This document shows positions 1-7,328 of a DNA stretch of 64,000 bases, piece after piece. The DNA lies in the NCBI RefSeq assembly GCF_900107925.1, contig NZ_FNUJ01000006.1:372001-436000 (forward strand), in the 5' to 3' direction. The notes under the pieces were generated by a model. The model was not told where the DNA came from and did no database searches. It saw only the letters and a program-made list of their open reading frames with translations. Position 1 is the stretch's first letter. Every line of letters starts with the position of its first letter. The DNA comes from Amycolatopsis pretoriensis. Lineage in GTDB: Bacteria; Actinomycetota; Actinomycetes; Mycobacteriales; Pseudonocardiaceae. The position numbers and the translations under genes are program-made.

Positions 1-394
1 CGTCGTAGCCGAACTCGAACACCTCCCGCAGCACGAACACCGCACGCTCGGTCGGCGCCAGCGTCTCGAGCACCAGCATGAGCGCCATCGACACGCTCTC
101 GGCCAGCTCGACGTCCTCGGCGACGTCCGGCGCGGTGAGCAGCGGCTCGGGCAGCCAGGGGCCGACGTAGGCCTCTTTGCGGCGCTTCATCGTGCGCAGC
201 CGGTTGAGCGCCAGCCGCGTCGTGATGCGGACCAGGTAGGCGCGCTCGTCGCGGACCTCTCCCAGGTCGACGTCGGCCCACCGCAGCCAGGTTTCCTGCA
301 GGACGTCCTCCGCGTCGGCCGCCGAGCCGAGCATCTCGTAGGCGACGGTGAAGAGCAGGTTCCGGTGGGCGACGAAGGTTTCGGTGGCGCTCAC
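1..394 (-). CDS. ECF41/SigJ-type RNA polymerase sigma factor (3' part outside window)
   Basis: Extracytoplasmic-function sigma factor; only the first 131 codons are present and the C-terminal regulatory domain lies off the left edge. The translation from the GTG at 394 shows sigma region 2 (AEDVLQETWLRW), then RAYLVRITTRLALNRLR, the linker motif YVGPWLPEPLL, and the start of region 4 (LAPTERAVFVLREVFEF). The WLPEP linker is characteristic of the ECF41 group, whose members carry a fused SnoaL-like C-terminal domain in place of a separate anti-sigma factor. The start codon overlaps the stop of the upstream DoxX gene (GTGA), so the two are probably translated together from the promoter at 778-804, which matches the ECF41 consensus. 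Autoregulation is an inference. Confidence 0.9.
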   Translation of the reverse strand, partial: MSATETFVAHRNLLFTVAYEMLGSAADAEDVLQETWLRWADVDLGEVRDERAYLVRITTRLALNRLRTMKRRKEAYVGPWLPEPLLTAPDVAEDVELAESVSMALMLVLETLAPTERAVFVLREVFEFGYD

Positions 395-753
395 GCGCGT
401 CCCCAGGCGACGAAGGCCGCGAGGGCGAGGTAAGCCAGGTTCAGCGCGACGAACTTCGCCTCGCCGTGGCGCGCGTGCGTGATCATGGCCCCGATCATGA
501 GCAGGACCCAGCAGGCGGCGGTCACCGGGACCAGGACGGGGGCGATCCCGAGCGCCGCGGGCAGGATCAGGCCGGCGGCGGCCAGCAGCTCGAGAACGCC
601 GAGCGTCTTGACGAAGCCGTCGCCGCGTTCGCCGGTCCACGCGCCGCCCGGGTGGGCGGCGAGCCTGGCCCGGGGCACGAACGCCTTGCTGACGCCCCCG
701 GTCAGGGCGACGACGGCGAGCAGCGCGGCGGCGATCCAGAGTGCGGTGTTCAT
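391..753 (-). CDS. DoxX-family small integral membrane protein
   Basis: A 120-residue protein with about four hydrophobic segments and the DoxX-type N-terminus (MNTALWIAAALLAVVALTGG followed by a short charged loop). DoxX-like proteins are quinol- or redox-associated membrane proteins whose exact reaction is usually unknown. The start at 753 was chosen because AAGGAGACCTC sits directly in front of it; the open frame extends further upstream but loses membrane-protein character. Its stop overlaps the start of the ECF41 sigma gene. ECF41 sigma factors are typically encoded beside a carboxymuconolactone decarboxylase, oxidoreductase or epimerase; a DoxX protein would be a less usual partner. Confidence 0.85.
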   Translation of the reverse strand: MNTALWIAAALLAVVALTGGVSKAFVPRARLAAHPGGAWTGERGDGFVKTLGVLELLAAAGLILPAALGIAPVLVPVTAACWVLLMIGAMITHARHGEAKFVALNLAYLALAAFVAWGRA

Positions 754-777
754 GAGGTCTCCTTCGGTCGGCCTCAA

Positions 778-804
778 GACACCGGGTGCCCGGTCGCTGT
801 GACA
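778..804 (-). promoter_or_regulatory. Candidate ECF41-dependent promoter of the DoxX-sigma operon
   Basis: On the minus strand TGTCACA (804-798) is followed after exactly 16 bases by TGTC (781-778). The published ECF41 promoter is TGTCACA in the -35 region and CGTC in the -10 region, so the first box is a perfect match and the second differs by one base. The -10 box lies 24 bases before the DoxX start codon, leaving a short leader that holds the Shine-Dalgarno. Recognition by the sigma factor encoded in the same operon is inferred. Confidence 0.65.
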
Positions 805-818
805 GGGCATGACGGGGG

Positions 819-1319
819 TCACACGACCGGCTCGAGCAGCCGCCGCGGGGCGCTCATCGCGGCCGACACCGGATCGGGGTCCGCCGGCGGCCGGTACCCC
901 GGGCCGGGCTCGATGCGGATCTCCGGCACCGGCACGGCCGCGCCGCACTCCTCGCACCGGCCGTCCGCGTCGAGCCGGCCGCCGTCCGCGTCGTGCCGGG
1001 TCGTGCGCTTTTCCCCGTCCGGGGAGTAGAACGCGTCACCCCAGCCCATCAGCGCGCGCACGACGGGCCAGAGCGCGACACCCTTTTCGGTGAGCCGGTA
1101 TTCGGCGTTTTCGCGGACGAGGACGTCCTCCTGCACGAGGGCCTTCAGCCGGCTGGTCAGGACGGCGCGCGGGATCCCGAGCTGGGCGGCGAAGTCCCCG
1201 AACCGGCGCACGCCGAAGAACGCGTCGCGGACGATCAGCAGCGTCCACCGCTCCCCGACGATCTCCAGCGAGCGCGCCAGGGAGCAGTTGCGGTCCGCGT
1301 AGGTGCTGGGGAGGGCCAT
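819..1319 (-). CDS. HxlR-family transcriptional regulator
   Basis: A 166-residue winged-helix regulator of the HxlR type. The N-terminal Cys motif (RNCSLARSLEIVGERWTLLI) and the recognition region (FGDFAAQLGIPRAVLTSRLK, then LVREN..YRLTEKG) are typical, and a C-terminal extension carries CEECG. HxlR proteins often sense aldehydes, quinones or redox state through the conserved N-terminal Cys. I take MALPSTYAD at 1319 as the start; an in-frame upstream ATG at 1352 would place the N-terminus inside the operator-like repeat at 1339-1398. It is divergent from the oxidoreductase operon at 1412-4232, which it probably represses. Confidence 0.85.
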   Translation of the reverse strand: MALPSTYADRNCSLARSLEIVGERWTLLIVRDAFFGVRRFGDFAAQLGIPRAVLTSRLKALVQEDVLVRENAEYRLTEKGVALWPVVRALMGWGDAFYSPDGEKRTTRHDADGGRLDADGRCEECGAAVPVPEIRIEPGPGYRPPADPDPVSAAMSAPRRLLEPVV

Positions 1320-1338
1320 GGGAGCGAGTCTACACGTC

Positions 1339-1398
1339 GGCAGTTCGTTCATTGAACTACGCCGTGCTACGGTGCGGTAGTTCAGTGAACGAACTGCC
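1339..1398. promoter_or_regulatory. Large inverted repeat, probable HxlR operator
   Basis: Two 22-base arms (1339-1360 and 1377-1398) are reverse complements at 21 of 22 positions with a 16-base spacer. Each arm contains its own small palindrome of the form GTTCANTGAAC (1347-1357 and 1380-1390), whose centres are 33 bases apart, about three helical turns. It lies between the divergent HxlR gene and the oxidoreductase operon. Binding by the HxlR protein is inferred from position and symmetry. Confidence 0.75.
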
Positions 1399-1411
1399 AC
1401 CGGGAGGTCTC

Positions 1412-1573
1412 GTGTTCCAGTTCCTCGTCTCCTTCACGGTCCCGCCGGACCACCACGGCGCCACCGCCCACGCCGAAGGCCCGCACTTCGGCGCGTTCTT
1501 CGCCGAGGCCGCCGCTTACGCCGAGGGCCCGACGTGGCTCATGCGCGGCACCGTCGTCGGCGTTCCGGCCTGA
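1412..1573 (+). CDS. Small protein of unknown function heading the oxidoreductase operon
   Basis: I do not recognise this 53-residue protein. It begins at a GTG preceded by GGGAGG and reads FQFLVSFTVPPDHHGATAHA and ends in WLMRGTVVGVPA. There is no signal peptide or membrane segment. It is the first gene after the inverted repeat and lies 17 bases before the NmrA-like gene, so it is probably co-transcribed. It could be the remnant of a longer ligand-binding domain. A longer reading from the ATG at 1352 would start inside the operator and is less likely. Confidence 0.5.
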   Translation: MFQFLVSFTVPPDHHGATAHAEGPHFGAFFAEAAAYAEGPTWLMRGTVVGVPA

Positions 1574-1590
1574 TCCCGCAAGGAGTTGCG

Positions 1591-2481
1591 ATGTCCCTCT
1601 TCCTCGTGACCGCCGCGGCCGGCAAGACCGGTGGCGCCGCCGTCGGACACCTGCTCGCCCGCGGCCACCGCGTCCGCGCCATGGTCCGCCGCGACGACGA
1701 CCGCTCGCGCGCCCTCGCCGCGGCCGGGGCCGAAGTCGTCCGGGCCGACCTCCTCGACCTCGACGCCGTCACCGCGGCGCTCGACGGGGTCACCGGTGCC
1801 TACTTCTGCTACCCGATCCGCGAAGGCCTCCTCGACGCGACCGTCACCTTCGCCCAGGCGGCAACGGAAACCGGCGTCCGCTCCATTGTGGACATGTCCC
1901 AGATCTCGGCTCGCCGCGAAGCCCGCAGCAACGCCGCGAGGCAGCACTGGCTCGCCGAACGCGTCTTCGACCGCACCGGCCTGCTCACCACCCACCTGCG
2001 GCCCACGTTCTTCGCCGAATGGCTCACGTCGTGGTGGGAACTGCGCGACGGCGAAGGCCTGCTGCGCCTCCCCTTCGGCGACGGCCGGCACGCGCCGATC
2101 GCCGCGGCCGACCAGGGGCGCGTGATCGCCGCGGTCCTCGCCGACCCCGGCCCCCACGCCGGCGCGAGCTACTCCCTTCACGGCCCGGTCGAGCTGAACC
2201 ACCACGAAATCGCCGAAATCATGGCCGGCACGCTCGGCATCCCGGTGCGCTACGAGCCGATCGGCGTCGAAGAGTTCTCGACGTCGATGGCCGCGCGCGG
2301 GCTGCCGGCACACCTGATCCAGCACCTGGGCAACGTCGCCGTCGACTACCGGAACGGCGTTTTCGCGGGCACCAACGACATCGTCGAGCGGATCGGCGGC
2401 GTGGCCCCGCTGTCGGTCGAGCAGTTCGTGCTCGCGAACAAGGATTCCTTCGCCGGCAACGGCCCCTACTTCGTCGCCTGA
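1591..2481 (+). CDS. NmrA-like NAD(P)-binding oxidoreductase
   Basis: A 296-residue atypical short-chain dehydrogenase of the NmrA / quinone oxidoreductase type. The N-terminal Rossmann segment is FLVTAAAGKTGGAAVGHLLA, followed by RVRAMVR and VVRADLLD, which position NADP(H) in this family. No classical YxxxK pair is evident, as expected for NmrA-like members, so it may be a sensor or a quinone/azo-type reductase. The start at 1591 has AAGGAG six bases upstream. It is the second gene of the operon that runs to the LLM gene and is probably controlled by the HxlR regulator. Confidence 0.85.
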   Translation: MSLFLVTAAAGKTGGAAVGHLLARGHRVRAMVRRDDDRSRALAAAGAEVVRADLLDLDAVTAALDGVTGAYFCYPIREGLLDATVTFAQAATETGVRSIVDMSQISARREARSNAARQHWLAERVFDRTGLLTTHLRPTFFAEWLTSWWELRDGEGLLRLPFGDGRHAPIAAADQGRVIAAVLADPGPHAGASYSLHGPVELNHHEIAEIMAGTLGIPVRYEPIGVEEFSTSMAARGLPAHLIQHLGNVAVDYRNGVFAGTNDIVERIGGVAPLSVEQFVLANKDSFAGNGPYFVA

Positions 2482-2491
2482 GAAGAAAACC

Positions 2492-3259
2492 ATGGCATCC
2501 GTCCTCATCACCGGTGCGGGCAAGGGCATCGGCCGCGCCATCGCGCTCGAGCTGTCCCGCCGCGGCCACCGGGTCATCGCCACCGCACGCGACCCGCGCG
2601 TGCTCGCCGACCTGCCCGTCGACCAGCGGCTGCGGTTCGACGTCACCGATTCCGGCAGCGTCGACCAGGCGGTCCGGGACGCCGGCGAGGTCGACGTCCT
2701 GATCAGCAACGCCGGCGAAACCGTGCGCGCACCGCTGGAAACCGTTCCCCTCGACGAGGTCGACCGGCTCTTCCGGCTCAACACGCTGGGCGCGTTGCGG
2801 GTCGCCCAGGCCGTCCTCCCCGGGATGCGCGGTCGCGGCTCGGGCCACCTGGTTTTCGTGTCGAGCGTCCAAGGCCGGCTCGTGCTGCCGATCATCGGCC
2901 CGTACGCGGCCAGCAAGTGGGCCCTGGAAGCGATCGCCGAGACGCTCGCCATCGAAACGCGTCACTTCGGCGTCAACGTGAGCATCGTCCAGCCCGGCGC
3001 GGTTTCCTCGGGTGGCGCCGAGCGCGCGAAGGTCTGCTTCGCCGACGAAGACCCGTACCTCCCGCTGTACGAGCAACTCACCGCCCTGCGCGGCGAAGTC
3101 GTGACACCCGAGGAGGTCGCTGTCACGGTCGCCGAGACGATCGAGCACGCCGAACCGCCGTTGCGCGTGCCGGCCGGGGCGCCCGCGGAAAAAGCGTTGC
3201 GGGCCCGGAAGGAGGCCCCGGAGAACGAACCGTTCTTGTTCGCGAAGATCGACTGGTGA
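2492..3259 (+). CDS. Short-chain dehydrogenase/reductase (SDR)
   Basis: A 255-residue classical SDR. It shows the cofactor motif TGAGKGIG near residue 8, the NAG motif (ISNAGE), a catalytic Ser in FVSSVQG, and the catalytic YAASK pair, followed by QPGAV. The substrate cannot be read from sequence. It lies 10 bases after the NmrA-like gene and in front of the F420-type oxidoreductase, so three redox enzymes are probably expressed together, perhaps for detoxification of a reactive carbonyl or quinone sensed by the HxlR protein (inference). Confidence 0.88.
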   Translation: MASVLITGAGKGIGRAIALELSRRGHRVIATARDPRVLADLPVDQRLRFDVTDSGSVDQAVRDAGEVDVLISNAGETVRAPLETVPLDEVDRLFRLNTLGALRVAQAVLPGMRGRGSGHLVFVSSVQGRLVLPIIGPYAASKWALEAIAETLAIETRHFGVNVSIVQPGAVSSGGAERAKVCFADEDPYLPLYEQLTALRGEVVTPEEVAVTVAETIEHAEPPLRVPAGAPAEKALRARKEAPENEPFLFAKIDW

Positions 3260-3338
3260 GTGCTTGAACGAGCAACTAAACGGGAGTACTACTGGTCGGA
3301 GGATCACAAGGTCCGTTCGCTCTCCAGGGGAGAATTTC

Positions 3339-4232
3339 ATGCACTTGGGTTTCAGCCTTCCGGTCTTCGGCAAGGCAGCGGCCACACCGGGCGGGATCGC
3401 GCGGTACGCACGCGAAGCCGAACGAGCCGGGGCGGCGAGCCTCTGGGTCGGTGACCGGCTGCTTTCGCCGGTCGCGCCCGTCGTGCCCTACCCGGGCTAC
3501 GACACCATGCCCGAGGAGTTCCACACCGCCCAGGACCCGTTCACCGCGCTGGCCGTCGCCGCCGCCGTGACCGAGACGGCGATCCTCGGCTCCAGCACCA
3601 TCAACGCGACCCAGTACCAGCCGGCGAACTTCGCCCGGCTGCTGACCAGCATCGACGTCGCCTCGAACGGACGCCTGCTGCCCGGTCTCGGCATCGGCTG
3701 GTCGCCCGACGAGTACGCGGCCGTCGGCATCCCGATGAGCGAGCGCGGCAAGCGGCTGGACGACCTGCTCGACCTGCTCGAGACCTGGTGGACCAAGGAA
3801 ACCGTGACGCACGAAGGCGTCGGCTACGCCATCGCCGAGTCCCACGTCGACCTCAAGCCGGTGCGCAAGCCGCCGGTGCACCTGGCCGGCTTCGGCGAGA
3901 GGTCGCTGCGCCGGGTCGCCGAGCGGGCCGACGGCTGGCTGCCGGTCTGGTCGATCCCCGAGCAGTTCCCGGCGGACGTGCTCACCTCCACCCTGGCCAA
4001 GCTGCGGGCCGACGCCGAGAAGGCCGGCCGCGACCCGCAGGCGCTCGGCGTGGCCCTGCGCGTGAACGCCGCGCCCGGCACGGAAGCGGAGCAGATCGCC
4101 GAGTCGGTGACGAAGATCGTCGGGATCCTCGAGCCGGACCACACCTTCGTCGACCTGGCCTACCTGACGAGCAGCGTGGACGAGCACCTGGACCTCACCG
4201 GCCGCGTGCTGGACCTGGTCGCCAAGGGCTGA
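3339..4232 (+). CDS. LLM-class F420-dependent oxidoreductase
   Basis: A 297-residue luciferase-like TIM-barrel protein. Features include MHLGFSLPVFG at the N-terminus, WVGDRL, the NARLLTSIDV-like segment here as NFARLLTSIDVASNGRLLPG, and LGIGWSPDEYAAVG, which is typical of coenzyme F420-dependent members in actinobacteria. I chose the ATG at 3339, after an AGGGGAG sequence, over an upstream GTG that adds 25 unrelated residues. It is the last gene of the HxlR-flanked operon and is followed by a strong hairpin. Confidence 0.88.
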   Translation: MHLGFSLPVFGKAAATPGGIARYAREAERAGAASLWVGDRLLSPVAPVVPYPGYDTMPEEFHTAQDPFTALAVAAAVTETAILGSSTINATQYQPANFARLLTSIDVASNGRLLPGLGIGWSPDEYAAVGIPMSERGKRLDDLLDLLETWWTKETVTHEGVGYAIAESHVDLKPVRKPPVHLAGFGERSLRRVAERADGWLPVWSIPEQFPADVLTSTLAKLRADAEKAGRDPQALGVALRVNAAPGTEAEQIAESVTKIVGILEPDHTFVDLAYLTSSVDEHLDLTGRVLDLVAKG

Positions 4233-4240
4233 CGCGCGGC

Positions 4241-4266
4241 GCGGAACCCGCTCCGGCGGGTTCCGC
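4241..4266 (+). terminator. Hairpin after the oxidoreductase operon
   Basis: GCGGAACCCG (4241-4250) and CGGGTTCCGC (4257-4266) form a perfect 10-base-pair stem with a 6-base loop, nine bases after the LLM stop codon. There is no T tract, so it may act as an imperfect terminator or as an mRNA 3' end stabiliser. Confidence 0.6.
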
Positions 4267-4336
4267 GTCCGGGGGCGGTGCGGGGCCGGTCGATGCGATA
4301 CTGCGGGGTGTGCGCACCCCGGGGAAAGACGACCGC

Positions 4337-4984
4337 GTGATCCGCTTGGTGATCGTCGACGACGAGCCGATGGTGCTCGCGCACCTGCGCACGGTGCTGA
4401 CCTCCGCCGGTGACATCGACATCGTCGGCCAGGCCCAGGACGGTGCCGAAGCCGTCGAGGCGGCCGGGCGCTTCCGGCCCGACGTCATGCTGATGGACCT
4501 GCGGATGCCCGGCGTGGACGGGCTGACCGCGATCGAGCGGATCGTCGAGTTCCCGGACCCGCCCGCCCTCGTCGCGCTCACGACGTTCGACACCGACAGC
4601 CACGTCCTCGAGGCGCTGCGGGCCGGCGCGTCGGGGTTCCTGCTCAAGTCGACGCCCCCGGAGGACCTGATCGGCCTGGTGCGCGTCGCGGCCGACGGGC
4701 ACACGGTGCTGTCCAAGGAAGCCGCGCGCCGGATGGTGTCGGCGTCGGCCGGCGAACACGAGCGTTCGCGGGAAGCCCGCGAGCGCACGGCGGATTTGAC
4801 GGACCGCGAGCTGGACATGCTCGTGTGCCTCGGCGAGGGCATGCCGAACGCGGCCATCGCGGCCAAGCTGCACCTGTCCGAGGCGACGGTGAAGAGCTAC
4901 GTCTCGCGGATGCTGACGAAGCTGGGCTGCGCCAACCGGACCCAGGCCGGGCTGCTGGCCCACGAAGCCGGTCTCGCGGGCTGA
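4337..4984 (+). CDS. NarL/LuxR-family response regulator
   Basis: A 215-residue two-component response regulator. The receiver domain has the acidic pair (IVDDEPM), the phosphoacceptor Asp in DVMLMDLRMPG, the Thr in LTTFD and the Lys in LLKSTPP. A C-terminal LuxR helix-turn-helix reads LTDRELDMLVCLGEG..NAAIAAKLHLSEATVKSYVSRML. The GTG at 4337 gives the usual family length; an in-frame GTG lies 27 bases upstream. The partner kinase starts five bases after the stop. The convergent ABC-2 transporter at 6507-8248 is a plausible but unproven target. Confidence 0.9.
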   Translation: MIRLVIVDDEPMVLAHLRTVLTSAGDIDIVGQAQDGAEAVEAAGRFRPDVMLMDLRMPGVDGLTAIERIVEFPDPPALVALTTFDTDSHVLEALRAGASGFLLKSTPPEDLIGLVRVAADGHTVLSKEAARRMVSASAGEHERSREARERTADLTDRELDMLVCLGEGMPNAAIAAKLHLSEATVKSYVSRMLTKLGCANRTQAGLLAHEAGLAG

Positions 4985-4989
4985 CGCCG

Positions 4990-6243
4990 GTGTCGGAGGT
5001 CACCGCTCCCGGGTCACCCACCACGCCGCCCTTCGGCACGCGCGTGCTGGCGACCCTGCTCGTCCTGGCAGTGGTCTTCGGCGGTCTCGACGTGGCGATC
5101 TGCCTCAACAGCCACCCGACCACCGGCTGGGCCGGCCCGCGCGCGGACCTGGTGCTGCAGCTGCTCGTCGACGTCTCGGTGCTCGGGCTGCGGCGGTTCC
5201 CCAAGACGGTCGCGAGCATCGCGCTGGCGGTGACGCTCGCGACGGTGCTGGCCGGCGCGCTCGCCCCCGGCCTGCTGTCCCCGGAGGACCCGGCCAGCCC
5301 GCTGATCCTGCCGCGCATCACGCCGGTCATCGTGATCTTCCTGGTCCGGCTGGAGCCGCCGCGGGTGGCGTTCGCGTTCACCGGCGCGCTGGCGGTCGTC
5401 GGCAGCTCGCTGTGGGCACCCAGCTGGACGCTCACCCCGGTCGGGCTGCTCAGCACGATCGGGCCCGCGGCCGTCGTGCTGTACCTGGACGCGCGCCGGC
5501 AGCTGCTGCGGGAACTGCGCGACCGCGCCGAGCGGGCCGAACGCGAGACGCACCTGCTGGCCGAGCGGGCCCGGTTCGAGGAGCGCAGGCGGCTCGCCGC
5601 GGAGATGCACGACGTGCTCACCCACGGGCTCAGCCTGATGGTCCTGCACGCCGGAGCGCTCGGGGTCAGTTCGCAGGAACCCGAGGTCCGCAAGGCGGCC
5701 GAGGACATCCGCCGCCGCGGCGCGATGGCGTTGGACGAGCTGCGCGACCTGGTCGGAGTGCTGAACACGACGACGGCCGCCGTGCCCGCGAGTCCTCGCC
5801 CGGGCGCGGCGGAGCAGCCGGCGCCGGACCCGGCCACGCTGGTCGCGGAGTCGGTGTCGGCGGGAATCCCGGTGGAGCTGGACGCCGAGGGCGAGCGCGC
5901 GCAGCTGTCCCCGACGATCGCGCGCACGGTCCACCGGATCGTGCAGGAGGCGCTGACGAACGCCCGCAAACACGCGGCGGGCGCGGAGGTCCGGGTGAAG
6001 CTGCGGTACCGGCCGGACGGGGTCGCCATCCGGGTGAGCAACACCCGGCCGAGCCGGCCGCCGGACGAGGTGCTGGCGAGGAGCGGGTCCGGGCTGGGGC
6101 TGTCGAGTTTGCGGCACCGGGTGGAGCTGGTGGGAGGGACGCTGCGGGCCGGGCCGACGCCGGACGGCGGGTTCCGGATCGCGGCGGACTTGCCGGCTTA
6201 CGTGCCCACGACGGAGACGCGCCAGAAGCCGGCGCACCGCTGA
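4990..6243 (+). CDS. Sensor histidine kinase (HisKA_3 type)
   Basis: A 417-residue membrane histidine kinase of the NarX/DesK-like group. About five hydrophobic segments occupy the first 160 residues (from ATLLVLAVVFGGLDVAICL onward) with little extracellular sequence, which suggests sensing at or in the membrane. A coiled segment (ELRDRAERAERETHLLAERA) leads to the phosphoacceptor His in LAAEMHDVLTHGLSLM. The ATPase part has an N-box (VQEALTNARKHA) and a G-box (SGSGLGLSSLRHRV). The GTG start at 4990 follows five bases after the regulator gene, so the pair forms one operon. Confidence 0.9.
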   Translation: MSEVTAPGSPTTPPFGTRVLATLLVLAVVFGGLDVAICLNSHPTTGWAGPRADLVLQLLVDVSVLGLRRFPKTVASIALAVTLATVLAGALAPGLLSPEDPASPLILPRITPVIVIFLVRLEPPRVAFAFTGALAVVGSSLWAPSWTLTPVGLLSTIGPAAVVLYLDARRQLLRELRDRAERAERETHLLAERARFEERRRLAAEMHDVLTHGLSLMVLHAGALGVSSQEPEVRKAAEDIRRRGAMALDELRDLVGVLNTTTAAVPASPRPGAAEQPAPDPATLVAESVSAGIPVELDAEGERAQLSPTIARTVHRIVQEALTNARKHAAGAEVRVKLRYRPDGVAIRVSNTRPSRPPDEVLARSGSGLGLSSLRHRVELVGGTLRAGPTPDGGFRIAADLPAYVPTTETRQKPAHR

Positions 6244-6506
6244 CGGCCAGGCGGCGGTCCCCGCACCGCCCGCCCCCTCGCACCGCCGGCGCCGCTGCTC
6301 TCACCCCGCCCGCGCCGCTGCCCTCCCCCGCCCGCACCGTCGCCCCTCGCGCCGCGCGCACGGCCGCCCCCCTCGCACCCGCCGCACCGCCGCCCACTCA
6401 CGCCGCCCGCGCTGCCGCCCCCGCACGCCCGCGCCGCCTCCCCCGCGCCGCCGCCCCTCGCACCACCCGCACGGCCGCCGCCTTCTCGCCGTCGCGAGAA
6501 GACTGC
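6244..6506. other. C-rich low-complexity intergenic stretch
   Basis: The region between the convergent kinase and permease genes is strongly strand-asymmetric: the plus strand is almost entirely C and G with short CCGCC-like units and very little A or T. Frames stay open on both strands only because stop codons are rare in such sequence. A hairpin with arms CTTCTCG and CGAGAAG (6482-6501) lies just after the permease stop. I see no gene. Confidence 0.6.
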
Positions 6507-7328
6507 TCAGCCCGAGTCGCGCTTGCCCATCAAGGAAAACGCGACCACCAGCGCCACCGCGACCCACGTCAGCAGCGTCCCACCGCCGGCCAGCGGACCC
6601 AGGTACGTCGCCGAGTCCGTCTTCAGCTGGGCCGTGCTCAGCTGCTCCGCGGCCGAGGCCGGGAAGTACGCCAGGACGTCGCGCTGCACCCACGCCGGCA
6701 GCAACGCGCCCAGGATCGCCGGGGCGAAGATGAAGCCGATCGCCGTCGCGATCGCGCCCGCCGCGCTGCGCGTCAGCACGCCGAACGACAGGGCCAGCAG
6801 CGCGAACGCCGCGAACTCCGCGCCCCAGCCGAGCAGGCTGCGCAGCACCCCGGGACCGCCGAGGCCCAGCGTCGGGATGCTCGGGTTGCCGCCGAGGACC
6901 AGCTGGCCGGTGAAGAACGCCGCCGCGGCGAACACCGTGCCGAGCGCGAACGCCGGCAGCCCGACGACCACCGCCTTCGAGACCAGGACCCGGCCGCGGC
7001 GCGGCGTGATCGCCAGGGTCAGGCGCATCATCCCGGTCGAGTACTCCCCCGACACGGCCAGCACGCCGAGCACCGAAACCAGGATGAGCCCGAGGTTCAT
7101 CCCGACCATCGCGGTGCCCGCCGAGTCGAAGTCCGTCGTCTGCCCGGTGGGCAGGTTCCGGAAGGCCCGCTCGGTCAGGAAGCTGAACAGCACGGAGAAC
7201 CCGACGCTGACGACCGCCGCGAACACGACGACGATCCAGGTCGACCGGACCGACCGCAGCTTGGTCCACTCGGCGGCGAGCGTGTTCGAGATGCCCGGCG
7301 AGGTCTTCGACGCCGTAGTGGTCGTCAT
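6507..7328 (-). CDS. ABC-2 type transporter permease
   Basis: A 273-residue membrane protein with six predicted helices. It begins MTTTTASKTSPGISNTLAAE followed by WTKLRSVRSTW, a cytoplasmic amphipathic entry typical of ABC-2 exporter permeases, and carries VSGEYSTGMMRLTLAITPRR between helices 2 and 3, a hallmark of this family. It overlaps the ATPase gene by four bases (ATGA), so the two are coupled. The exported substrate is not evident; such systems often export lipids, peptides or antibiotics. Confidence 0.88.
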   Translation of the reverse strand: MTTTTASKTSPGISNTLAAEWTKLRSVRSTWIVVVFAAVVSVGFSVLFSFLTERAFRNLPTGQTTDFDSAGTAMVGMNLGLILVSVLGVLAVSGEYSTGMMRLTLAITPRRGRVLVSKAVVVGLPAFALGTVFAAAAFFTGQLVLGGNPSIPTLGLGGPGVLRSLLGWGAEFAAFALLALSFGVLTRSAAGAIATAIGFIFAPAILGALLPAWVQRDVLAYFPASAAEQLSTAQLKTDSATYLGPLAGGGTLLTWVAVALVVAFSLMGKRDSG

